The translations under genes and the position numbers were made by a program. The notes under the pieces are model-generated. The model searched no databases and had not been told where the DNA came from. It worked only from the letters and a program-made list of their open reading frames with translations. From Sphingomonadales bacterium (GTDB taxonomy: Bacteria > Pseudomonadota > Alphaproteobacteria > Sphingomonadales > Sphingomonadaceae), in the NCBI GenBank assembly GCA_016714795.1, contig JADKCA010000007.1:186001-250000 (forward strand): DNA of 64,000 nucleotides, in the 5' to 3' direction. Shown in pieces: positions 45,763 through 54,100 of the stretch. Numbering within the stretch: the first letter of the stretch is position 1; each line of letters begins with the position of its first letter.

Positions 45763-46505
45763 GATTTATCTTTCTGAGATTTTTTAGGTGGCCAGCCGCC
45801 TTTTGGCGTTTTGCCATTTGGCGGCTTGCGAGGAGGTCTTCTGCGGTCATCGCCTTTCTCGCCTCCTGCATCTTTTCCTTTTCGAGCCTGCCCTTCCTCG
45901 TGCTTTCCTTGAGTTGATGGCCTCTTACCTTTTGTATGCGCGCTTGATTCATTAATGGTGGGCTCTTCGGGTTCCGTTGCAATAACTACTGCAACAGCTA
46001 CCGTTGCGACAACGCCAGATATAACCCATTTCATCGGCAGGGCATCACTCGGATCCGGTGTTGCTGTTTCAGTTGCCAATCCTCCCAGAACAGTCCGGGC
46101 AAAGCCATTGGCAATTGCTCCTGCGTTTTTCCCATCCGGATCAACCCGATTAACCGGGTCGCCACCCACATAGTCATACCAGTTGATCCCATCGCCGTAG
46201 CCAATCGGATCGGTCTGCATGATCGGCCCAGCGTGGGGGAGTAGAGGCGGGCTTTGTAGTAATAGAGGCCCACTTCGGGCAGGAAGGCGCCCGTGTAGAG
46301 GAAGCGCGGCGTTGGCCGGGGTGAGCGCCGCGCCGTCGCTGGCCTGCGGGATGCCATATTCATCATAGCGGAACAGCCGCAGCGCTACCCCGCCATTGCC
46401 CGTGGCCGCAAGGATCGAGCCCTGCTGATCGGGCAGCAGGAAGCGCCGGGCAGAGGCCGCCATCGTCGCCCCTTCAAAGCTCATCACCGGATCATCCACG
46501 CCCAC
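45759..46505 (-). CDS. Orphan Rhs core fragment with basic toxin tip (tip 3)
   Basis: Displaced C-terminal end of a YD-repeat toxin. The core (FLLPDQQGSILAATGNGGVA) matches the main Rhs of array I, but two compensating indels at about 46230-46320 garble the LYYYKARLYSPTLGR block. The core continues upstream, frameshifted near 46523, to a junction at 46700. The tip starts after NRVDPDGK and ends in a strongly basic segment (KGKRPSTQGKHEEGQARKGK and on) of a kind seen at the ends of many polymorphic toxins; its activity is not known to me. No proper start or export signal, so it is probably silent unless recombined onto the full-length gene. Confidence 0.75.
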   Translation of the reverse strand: MGVDDPVMSFEGATMAASARRFLLPDQQGSILAATGNGGVALRLFRYDEYGIPQASDGAALTPANAALPLHGRLPARSGPLLLQSPPLLPHAGPIMQTDPIGYGDGINWYDYVGGDPVNRVDPDGKNAGAIANGFARTVLGGLATETATPDPSDALPMKWVISGVVATVAVAVVIATEPEEPTINESSAHTKGKRPSTQGKHEEGQARKGKDAGGEKGDDRRRPPRKPPNGKTPKGGWPPKKSQKDKS

Positions 46506-46700
46506 CGCCGGGCCATGCGCGTGCGGCGCAGCAGCGTGCCGGTTGATCCATATTCGCCGATCATCGCATCGCCATCATGCAGGAAGCGCGTGATGCCGCT
46601 GCTGGTGCTGCTGCTTTCATAAAGCCGCCCCAGCGGATCATAACGCAGGCTCGCCTGAAGCGTGCCCGTGGTGGCCGTGCAGCTGCTCCCCACCATCGCC

Positions 46701-47055
46701 CCACCGCCAAAGCGCCCTTGCCAGAGCGAGCACGCCATTGATCTGGGGGATCAATGAAGCAGCGCAGCCCGGTGCGCTTCTCGCGCGCGTGAATATGGCC
46801 CGCATAGGCGCGGTGAACTTTGGATAGGCAGGCGCGCAAGCTGTCCTCCGTTTCCGGCACAAGAATGAGATGAACATGATTGGGCATGAGGACCCAGCTC
46901 CACACCGCAACGCCGCTGGCCGCAGCATGCGCGCGCAGCAGATCGCGGTAAAGCGCATAATCATCGTCGCATAAGAAGGCCTGTTGCCGCCCATTCCCCC
47001 GCTGCGTGACATGGTGGGGAATGCCGGGAATAACAAAGCGCGCCAATCGGGCCAT
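46701..47055 (-). pseudogene. RAYT copy B, truncated and fused to Rhs core
   Basis: The N-terminal two thirds of the RAYT (MARLARFVIPGIPHHVTQRG, MPNHVHLILVPETEDSLRAC) read intact from ATG 47055. At 46692-46700 the sequence switches to Rhs core encoding GSSCTATTGTLQASLRYDPL. The crossover shares ACCATCGCC with both parents. R1 lies upstream at 47091-47115. Confidence 0.8.
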
Positions 47056-47090
47056 CTCCGCTCCATAGCAAGCTCCATGTTGCGCACAAG

Positions 47091-47115
47091 AGTTAAGTGC
47101 ACTGTCACCTTAACC
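47091..47115. repeat. R1 repeat upstream of RAYT copy B
   Basis: AGTTAAGTGCACTGTCACCT followed by TAACC, one base different from the common R1 form. It is followed at 47128-47151 by the second recurring motif, R2. Confidence 0.7.
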
Positions 47116-47127
47116 TGAGGCAATCAA

Positions 47128-47151
47128 GCGGTTCTCGCACCTGTCACCGTA
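47128..47151. repeat. R2 repeat
   Basis: Contains TCGCACCTGTCACCGTA, the core of a motif also found at 43148-43172 (diverged), 54972-54994 (inverted), 55104-55130 and 63656-63680. R2 shares GTCACCGTAA with R1 and lies at module borders. Confidence 0.65.
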
Positions 47152-47189
47152 TTCCCGTATTTTTAATTTCTCGTAACTGTTACCGCAAT

Positions 47190-47441
47190 TCACAATTCTT
47201 TTCTATATTTTCCAATTAAAAGAAACAAAATTATCAAAAAAACCCAAATCATAGATATAAAAAACAATAACATAGAATAATTAAATATATGAAAATTATA
47301 GTTATAGTCTAAATTCCATCGAGCCTTCATCCATACGACATCCCATACAAAGCTGTATAATCCATAATAGCTAAATGACAACGGTAAAATCCAGCCCGAA
47401 TAAATTATAATATTAAAAATCAACTTTAGCACCATGTTCAT
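47190..47441 (-). CDS. Small membrane protein, putative immunity partner of tip 2
   Basis: An 83-residue, A/T-rich gene starting 2 bases after the stop of the upstream Rhs tip. Two hydrophobic segments (VLKLIFNIIIYSGWILPLSF and FNYSMLLFFISMIWVFLIIL) make it an inner-membrane protein. A membrane-embedded immunity protein suggests that the cognate toxin acts at the membrane or in the periplasm. Start MNMVLK at 47441 was chosen because the longer frame runs inside the toxin gene. No family recognised. Confidence 0.7.
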   Translation of the reverse strand: MNMVLKLIFNIIIYSGWILPLSFSYYGLYSFVWDVVWMKARWNLDYNYNFHIFNYSMLLFFISMIWVFLIILFLLIGKYRKEL

Positions 47442-47442
47442 T

Positions 47443-48906
47443 TTATTTGATCCCATTTGCGAGTTCTGCTGGAGTGCTGATTCCCAATGTCCAGCTTGAA
47501 GAAGTCGATATTCTTTGACCAGTTGCAATAAACCATTCTCTGGCAGCAAAATCAGCGCAATTATTACTAATTTCGTCATAAGTTATATTTCTAGATGAAT
47601 CTCTCATGACTGCATCGAAGGAATTCTTCGAAATGTTCATGGACTTGCTTGCGCTTGCATGACGACTCAATTCCAAATTTGTTCGTATATCATTTCCAGG
47701 TCCATTGGATTTCGCAAAACCGTCTTTCCAAAGACCCTTTGTTATGACTTCAATTATCTTTCCTCCGCTTATTTTTTCAAGCCTAATCCAAGCATGTCCG
47801 GACCCTTTGCCTGATGACGATTCACTGCCGGCTCCAGTATCGGTGCTCAGTGTTATCCTATATGTGATAGCGACACTATCTTTTCCTGTATCTGTCGACG
47901 TTGAACTGGGTTTGGCGGCATTCGCGACGCGCGTTTCTGAAGGGAAATATGAACCGGTTGAACTAGAACAAGCCGAAAAGCCACCACCACAGATATTGCT
48001 AGTGAGGCTGCCGGTAGCAAACATCCCCGTCGGATCGCTCCGATTCACCGGATCATTCCCGACAAAAGCATACCAGTTGATGCCATCATCATACCCGATA
48101 GGATCGGTCTGCATGAACCGGCCCAGCGTGGGGGAGTAGAGGCGGGCTTTGTAGTAATAGAGGCCCACTTCAGGCAGGAAGGCCTGGCCCGTGTAGAGGA
48201 AGCGCGCGGCGTTGGCCGGGGTGAGCGCCGCGCCGTCGCTGGCCTGCGGGATGCCATATTCATCATAGCGGAACAGCCGCAGCGCCACCCCGCCATTGCC
48301 CGTGGCCGCAAGGATCGAGCCCTGCTGATCGGGCAGCAGGAAGCGCCGGGCAGAGGCCGCCATCGTCGCCCCTTCAAAGCTCATCACCGGATCATCCACG
48401 CCCACCGCCGGGCCATGCGCGTGGCGGCGCAGCAGCGTGCCGGTTGATCCATATTCGCCGATCATCGCATCGCCATCATGCAGGAAGCGCGTGATGCCGC
48501 TGCTGGTGCTGCTGCTTTCATAAAGCCGCCCCAGCGGATCATAACGCAGGCTCGCCAGCAGCGTGCCCGTGGTGGCCGTGCAGCTGCTCCCCACCATCGC
48601 CCGCTTTTCCACAAGGCGGTTTTCACCGTCATAGACATAGAGAGAGGCCCCGTCGCAGGTGAGGTTGCCATTGGCATCATAGGCAAAGCTGGTTCCCGCA
48701 ACGCTGGCATATTGGTTCAGCCCGTTGGGCGTATAGCTGCGGTTGACGCTGTATAATCCCGCATAGGCATAGGCGTCATTGCTCCGCGTCTCCTGCACGA
48801 TCTGCGATGACGGATTGTACGTGAACAGCGTCGTCGTGTCGAGATTCAGATTGGCCAGTTTGAGGGAGGGTGGCGCGTACACATGCCTCCGCAATGCTTC
48901 TTGCAT
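47443..48906 (-). CDS. Orphan Rhs core with peptidase-like toxin tip (tip 2)
   Basis: A 487-codon frame whose residues from ANLNLDTTTLF to about NPVNRSDPTGM are nearly identical to the 3' core of the main Rhs gene; upstream homology stops at about 48856. The tip of about 180 residues contains GKGSGHAWIRLEK and, near its end, SNNCADFAAREW. A His in GHAW before a Cys in NCADFA recalls circularly permuted NlpC/P60 or LRAT-like cysteine peptidases, so cell-wall or protein cleavage is plausible. It lacks a signal peptide and a genuine start and is followed at once by a membrane immunity gene. Confidence 0.82.
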   Translation of the reverse strand: MQEALRRHVYAPPSLKLANLNLDTTTLFTYNPSSQIVQETRSNDAYAYAGLYSVNRSYTPNGLNQYASVAGTSFAYDANGNLTCDGASLYVYDGENRLVEKRAMVGSSCTATTGTLLASLRYDPLGRLYESSSTSSGITRFLHDGDAMIGEYGSTGTLLRRHAHGPAVGVDDPVMSFEGATMAASARRFLLPDQQGSILAATGNGGVALRLFRYDEYGIPQASDGAALTPANAARFLYTGQAFLPEVGLYYYKARLYSPTLGRFMQTDPIGYDDGINWYAFVGNDPVNRSDPTGMFATGSLTSNICGGGFSACSSSTGSYFPSETRVANAAKPSSTSTDTGKDSVAITYRITLSTDTGAGSESSSGKGSGHAWIRLEKISGGKIIEVITKGLWKDGFAKSNGPGNDIRTNLELSRHASASKSMNISKNSFDAVMRDSSRNITYDEISNNCADFAAREWFIATGQRISTSSSWTLGISTPAELANGIK

Positions 48907-48909
48907 TCG

Positions 48910-48952
48910 GAATTAAGTATAGTGTCCCCGGAATTCTAGTGTCCCCGGAATT
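48910..48952. repeat. R3 repeat at an orphan-module border
   Basis: GAATTAAGTATAGTGTCCCC followed by GGAATT and a second partial copy TAGTGTCCCCGGAATT. The same motif occurs at 49405-49431, 57091-57120 and 62471-62500. At the last two it marks exactly where the type-II Rhs core homology begins. Sequences of this kind often accompany RAYT genes (general knowledge). Confidence 0.65.
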
Positions 48953-49009
48953 GTGCCACGCCTATGGTGCCATCGGTGACGGGCGCAAAAACGATGTGCA
49001 GACAAACGA

Positions 49010-49044
49010 TTATGGCACCCCAACCAACAGACAGGGTGCCATAA
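49010..49044 (-). terminator. Perfect 11-bp hairpin downstream of the 32-residue gene
   Basis: TTATGGCACCC and GGGTGCCATAA are separated by 13 bases. The hairpin lies 32 bases past the stop codon of the small minus-strand gene at 49076-49174. There is no long T-run, so termination is only likely. Confidence 0.4.
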
Positions 49045-49075
49045 CTTCTATCTTGCTATGGGCTTCAACACCTTC

Positions 49076-49174
49076 TCAGGCAGGGTCTCCGTGCATAAAC
49101 ATGCCGGAATAAAACATGAGCACGAACAGCACGACCAACACGACCAAGGCAAAAACAATTGCACGCCAACTCAT
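49076..49174 (-). CDS. 32-residue single-span membrane protein
   Basis: A very short gene beginning MSWRAIVFALVVLVVLFVLM and ending FMHGDPA. AGGAGG lies 6 bases before the ATG, one of the best ribosome-binding sites in the region. One hydrophobic helix covers most of the protein. It lies between the array I main cassette and orphan module 2, with a hairpin downstream. No function known; the composition fits either a small membrane toxin or a structural microprotein. Confidence 0.5.
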   Translation of the reverse strand: MSWRAIVFALVVLVVLFVLMFYSGMFMHGDPA

Positions 49175-49192
49175 CACTATCCTCCGATCATT

Positions 49193-49346
49193 AAATGTAG
49201 CACTGGCGCGAACGTTGATGGGGGTTGGAGCCAATATGGGCAGCGGCGCATCCGTTGCGGAGGTTGCACCTCCGGCACCGCTTCCGCCTGCTCAGGCGCA
49301 ACCCAACGCGTTTGATCCCTATGCCGGGGCGAGTGTACCACAATAG
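49193..49346 (+). pseudogene. Duplicated 3' end of the VirB2-like gene
   Basis: Encodes VALARTLMGVGANMGSGASV and ends DPYAGASVPQ, nearly identical to the last 50 residues of the protein at 42733-43086, with the repeated AQAQ tract shortened. Similarity continues past the stop codon to about 49400, so the DNA was copied as a block. An upstream ATG at 49116 opens a fused frame, but that part lies over the 32-residue minus-strand gene and is probably not real. Confidence 0.75.
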
Positions 49347-49404
49347 CGAATGAGCGTGCGCACCCCTTTGCTTGCGAGCAATCTGCGATCCATTTCTTAC
49401 GCTT

Positions 49405-49431
49405 GAAATAAAGTATAGTGTCCCCGGAATT
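49405..49431. repeat. R3 repeat next to the duplicated virB2-like end
   Basis: AAGTATAGTGTCCCCGGAAT preceded by GAAAT. The virB2-like duplication ends here and RAYT debris begins. Confidence 0.6.
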
Positions 49432-49467
49432 CGTGCGCTCCATAGCAAGCTCCATGTTGTGCACAAG

Positions 49468-49492
49468 AGTTAAGCGCACTGTCACCGTAACC
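49468..49492. repeat. R1 repeat joined to RAYT fragment C
   Basis: AGTTAAGCGCACTGTCACCG followed by TAACC. It is fused directly to the truncated end of RAYT copy C, as if the gene between two R1 copies had collapsed. Confidence 0.7.
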
Positions 49493-49613
49493 CCAGCAGA
49501 TCGCGGTAAAGCGCATAATCATCGTCGCAAAAGAAGGCCTGTTGCCGCCCATTCCCGCGCTGCGTGACATGGTGGGGAATGCCGGGAATAACAAAGCGCG
49601 CCAATCGGGCCAT
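49493..49613 (-). pseudogene. RAYT copy C, N-terminal fragment
   Basis: Encodes MARLARFVIPGIPHHVTQRG up to ALYRDLL, then breaks into an R1 repeat. Only the first 40 residues remain. The intact start and GGAGCGGAG motif are the same as in copies A and B. Confidence 0.8.
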
Positions 49614-49648
49614 CTCCGCTCCAAAACAAGCTCCATGTTGTGCACAAG

Positions 49649-49714
49649 AGTTAAGTGCACTGTCACCGTAACCCCATGTTGTGCACAAGGGTTAAGTGCA
49701 CTGTCACCGTAACT
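49649..49714. repeat. Two tandem R1 repeats after immunity gene 1
   Basis: R1 copies at 49649-49673 and 49690-49714, in the same orientation and 16 bases apart, followed by a partial third (TGTCACCGTAACT). The stop codon of the immunity gene at 49718 is formed by the TTACGGTGA of this partial repeat. Confidence 0.75.
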
Positions 49715-49717
49715 CTG

Positions 49718-50140
49718 TCACCGTAACTCCGGCGCATTCACCAGTCTGTCAACCTTAATGCTAGATGCAGCCACAAAGAGTTCGCACCCCCACGACGGTT
49801 CAAAATATGCCAAGCTCAATTGCCCCTCTCTAATTTTGCCCGCCAACGATACGAGCGCCTCTTTGTCGATCAAAAGCGCGCCTTCCTCATCGCGTGATGC
49901 GCGGTCTATAAGATTTTCCACCTCATCATGGACGTAGTTTGATTGATCATATACAATAACGCGCGATATAATATTTTGACCAATAACATTATTGACCTTC
50001 AATAAGCGGCATTCTGCAAAACTTATTTCGCATTTTTCGTCAAAATCGGACCTGCAATTTACAATAAACTTGCACGGATATTCGGAAAAATTAATCGATA
50101 GTATCGACCAATCGTGTAGGGACTGGATTTCAGATTTCAT
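49718..50140 (-). CDS. Putative immunity protein of the main Rhs tip (tip 1)
   Basis: A 140-residue cytoplasmic protein starting MKSEIQSLHDWSILSINFSE. The ATG overlaps the Rhs stop codon as ATGA, the usual coupling of toxin and immunity genes. It is richer in A and T than the Rhs core. Its last residues NAPELR and stop are encoded inside the repeat array that borders the module. No family was recognised; the role is inferred from position. Confidence 0.72.
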   Translation of the reverse strand: MKSEIQSLHDWSILSINFSEYPCKFIVNCRSDFDEKCEISFAECRLLKVNNVIGQNIISRVIVYDQSNYVHDEVENLIDRASRDEEGALLIDKEALVSLAGKIREGQLSLAYFEPSWGCELFVAASSIKVDRLVNAPELR

Positions 50141-51147
50141 AGCTTGGCACCCTCAACATCTCTTGAAGGCTTGCCGTCAGGTCCATAGGTCCGCTCTTGA
50201 CCACTGCCCGGGTTTCTGTGGGTCGTGCCGGGTTTGCCTGTGTTAGGAGTCTTTGAAGGGCGTTGAGGAGCAGGCCTTGGAGGTGAAGGTGGCGGCGGAG
50301 TAGCTTTCTTTGGTGCGTCGCCTGACAGAAAATATGAGCCTGCTGCAACCACAACAACTTCGGCAACTACCTTTGGCCATGCCATATCTGTTGGCTCTGG
50401 TACGGCAAGGTCCGTGGCCGCGGCGGCAACCACGAACCGCGCCGCCTCGCCCCAAAACAGCCCACTCGGATCCACCCGATTAACCGGATCATTCCCCACA
50501 TAGGCATACCAGTTGATGCCATCATCATACCCGATCGGATCGGTCTGCATGAACCGGCCCAGCGTGGGGGAGTAGAGGCGGGCTTTGTAGTAATAGAGGC
50601 CCACTTCAGGCAGGAAGGCCTGGCCCGTGTAGAGGAAGCGCGCGGCGTTGGCCGGGGTGAGCGCCGCGCCGTCGCTGGCCTGCGGGATGCCATATTCATC
50701 ATAGCGGAACAGCCGCAGCGCCAACCCGCCATTGCCCGTGGCCGCAAGGATCGAGCCCTGCTGATCGGGCAGCAGGAAGCGCCGGGCAGAGGCCGCCATC
50801 GTCGCCCCTTCAAAGCTCATCACCGGATCATCCTCGCCCACCGCCGGGCCATGCGCATGGCGGCGCAGCAGTGTGCCGGTTGATCCATATTCGCCGATCA
50901 TCGCATCGCCATCATGCAGGAAGCGCGTGATGCCGCTGCTGGTGCTGCTGGTTTCATAAAGCCGTCCCAGCGGATCATAACGCAGGCTCGCCTGAAGCGT
51001 GCCCGTGGTGGCCGTGCAGCTGCTCCCCACCATCGCCCGTTTTTCCACCAGACGGTTTTCGCCGTCATAGACATAGAGAGAGGCCCCGTCGCAGGTGAGG
51101 TTGCCATTGGCATCATAGGCAAAAGCTGGTTCCCGCAACGCTGGCAT
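50137..51147 (-). CDS. Main Rhs protein, C-terminal part with toxin tip 1
   Basis: Continuation of the full-length Rhs of array I after a frameshift at about 51121-51124, where GGCAAAAGC stands against GGCAAAGC in the orphan copy at about 48680. It holds the last YD repeats (FAYDANGNLTCDGASLYVYD), the associated-core block LYYYKARLYSPTLGRFMQTD and the boundary NRVDPSGL. The tip of about 105 residues has a hydrophobic stretch, a proline-rich linker and the ending GSGQERTYGPDGKPSRDVEG, a motif seen in several polymorphic toxin ends. Its activity is not known to me. It is followed by the coupled immunity gene. Confidence 0.85.
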   Translation of the reverse strand: MPALREPAFAYDANGNLTCDGASLYVYDGENRLVEKRAMVGSSCTATTGTLQASLRYDPLGRLYETSSTSSGITRFLHDGDAMIGEYGSTGTLLRRHAHGPAVGEDDPVMSFEGATMAASARRFLLPDQQGSILAATGNGGLALRLFRYDEYGIPQASDGAALTPANAARFLYTGQAFLPEVGLYYYKARLYSPTLGRFMQTDPIGYDDGINWYAYVGNDPVNRVDPSGLFWGEAARFVVAAAATDLAVPEPTDMAWPKVVAEVVVVAAGSYFLSGDAPKKATPPPPSPPRPAPQRPSKTPNTGKPGTTHRNPGSGQERTYGPDGKPSRDVEGAKL

Positions 51148-54100
51148 ATTGGTTCAGCCCGTTGGGCGTATAGCTGCGGTTGACGCTGTATAATCCCGCA
51201 TAGGCATAGGCGTCATTGCTCCGCGTCTCCTGCACGATCTGCGATGACGGATTGTACGTGAACAGCGTCGTCGTGTCGAGATTCAGATTGGCGACATTGA
51301 TGTTGACCGATTGCAGACGGCCCGTTGCGTCATAACCGCGCGTGTGGTCCCCCGCCAGGCCCGCCAAAGCAGACCTTCCCGCGAGCTTGCCCAACGCGTT
51401 GAAGCTGTATGTGATCAGCGAGACCTGATCGCCATCCTTGATCTCTTTGGGCCGGTTCAGCGTATCATAGCTGTAGAGCAAGGAACCGCCGCCCGGATAG
51501 TTCATTTGCGTCCGGTTGCTGGCCGCGTCGTAGAGCGATGTGATGGTGCGGCTTTGGCCATCCATGTTTATCGTTGAAGATGTGACGCGGCCCAAGGGGT
51601 CATAGGATTGCGCGACGCCTTCGCCCGTGGCGCTGTCAAAGCGCGCATAGGCCTGCAGGCCTTGCAAGTCATAGCAATAATAGACATCGCGCGTGTAGGT
51701 CGACGCAAGACCGGACCGCTCGGGCACAAGCTTCACGGTGTTCCGGTTCAGATTGTCAAACTGGAACGTCATGGTGGAGCCATCCCGCTTACGCAACGAC
51801 GTGCGGTTGCCATTGGCGTCATAACCATATTGCTCATAATCGGTGGTGGAGGTGGTGCCGGGCGTTGTGGGCGATGGGAAATTCCAGCGCGAGAGGCGGT
51901 CATGGCCGTCATAGACATAGCTGGTCCGATTATTCTCGCCATCTGTGATCGTGGCCAGCTTGCCGTTAGGCGTGTAGGTTCTGGTCTCATCATCCGCCTG
52001 TGCGGAGGTTCCAAACCCCACTGTCTTTTTCGTCAGCTCGCCCGCTGCATTATAGGTGAATTTGGTGATGCGGTCCGGTCCGAAGGTGCCTTCCGTCCCC
52101 AAGGTGCATGCACTGGCAGGCAGACTGGTGAAGATGTTCGGGTTCATCCGCACGATGCTGCAATCAAGGCGGCCCGCGAGATCATAGCTGAACTGGCTGA
52201 GTTCGAAGGTCACGCCCCCTGCCTTCTTCCGCTCCTGTACCTTTCGGTCCATCAGGTCATAATCGGTCTCTACGCTCTCCTGTGCGACGAATGCCGCCCA
52301 GTCCGCGTCTGTCTGGCTGTTGACGATGCCCTTTTCCACCTTGGAGAGGCGACCGAAAACATCATATGTGTTCCGAACGGCTGGGTGCTTGAGCGAGCCT
52401 GACCCATCCGGATCAGGGCTGATGACCCCGATGACACGCCGCAGAATATCATACCGCCAGCGCGTCGCGTCTGCAGTGCCTGAAAGGGGGCCGTCTTCCG
52501 TCAACTTGTCTCCATTGGCGTCATAGGTGAAACTGGTCGTCGTGCTTACACTATTGTCACCGGCCCGGACTGTTTTCGATGTCATCTGTTGCTGTTCGAC
52601 GGTGCCTGCCGCACCGTAGGTAAAGCTGGTGACAATTTCATCGGCCGTTCCAGCGCAGCTTGCCAGCGTGCGGCATTCCGAAATTGTCGTAACCAGCCAG
52701 GCAGGCGCGGCGAATGCGGACTGTGTGTTCCAGACATTCTTGTATGACGATGAAAACTGACCATAGGTGTAGCGCTTCTGCGGCCTGACGCCGCCGGGCG
52801 CTGCGGGCGATGTTTCCGTCAAGACTCCGCCGTGAACCGTGCTGTACGTGAAATCGGTCACATTGCCTTTGGGGTCGGTAATCTTGGTGGGCTTCTTAGC
52901 ACACACAAGCGCGGTGCAGGCATATTGCCGCAATTCGACGATGTCGGCGAGCCCGCTCCCCGCTTTTGCGACCATCTTCGATTGGTAAGGCACTGAAGCC
53001 GATGGGCCTGCCTCAAAATAGCTGGCCTGGAATTGCTGTCCATCTGGCATGATCGCCTTGGTCAACATGGCCCCTTCGTCGAACGGGAAGGGTTCAATGA
53101 TGTCTTCGTCGTCACGGCCGCCGTAAAATTCATATTGGCTTACGCGACCGAGCGGGTCCGTAAATTTGTATGGCGATGACTTTGTGAAACGATAGATTGA
53201 TGTTTGGCCCAAAGGGTTGGTGACATTTGTGCCAGCATTGTCCGGCTCATCGAACGAGAAGCAATCCTCGCTGCGCACACAATTAACCGCTCCCCCAATA
53301 TACTGCCAGATTGTCCCATCCGCCAATGTCTGCTGGGTGACGTTGCCATTCCCGTTTGCGTTGGCAATCTTGCACGCAGTGTGGCCTGGGGGCGTGATGC
53401 AGGCAATCTGACTAGCTTGGTACGGACTTGTCGATCCAGTGGCCGTGCCGTGCCCATAGCTCGTCACACGCCCTGCCGGGTCTGTCACGCTGACGAGGCT
53501 GCCTGTGCCAGAATATGCATAAGTGGCCTTTAAAGCTGCCCCCGTGCATGTCGACGCCACGGTTACGGCCGTTTGCGTAACATTGAATCCGCAAACGGAC
53601 GTGATTCGGCTGCTTCCGTCATAGTCGAACACGAGCGCATAGCCCTGATTGTCAGTGATGAGCTTCAACTGCTTGATGGAATTGTAACTGAATTCCAGCC
53701 GTCGGCCTGAAGGGTAGGCAATTGAAGCGATGCGCTCGCTGCGAATAGAATCGCTGCCTTGTGCTATAGAAGTCACGTTGACGGCCGGATTGAACGTATA
53801 AACAGCACCATCCCGATCCGTGTAGATAAATGCCTGATTGAGAATCTCCAATTTTCCGGCCCGCGCGTCCGGACTCATGGAGGGAACCAATCCATTCACG
53901 GGATTGGGGTTTTGCTGATGAATCGTCGTTTGATTTGTAGCAATCTCAGTGAATGGTCCGATTGAAGCCGCCCCCATGTAGATTCTAGGACGAACCCGGG
54001 CGGGCAAAACAGGAACGGTATCAATGTAATCAGCTGGCTTGAACACGCGTTTCACAAAAATATCAAAATTGTGGCTCATCCGCTTACCGAACGGGGGCGC

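Noticed and set aside
49468..49714. Possible CRISPR array from regularly repeated R1 copies
   Set aside because: Spacings are irregular, one interval is a RAYT fragment, repeats share R2-like tails and no cas genes are present.
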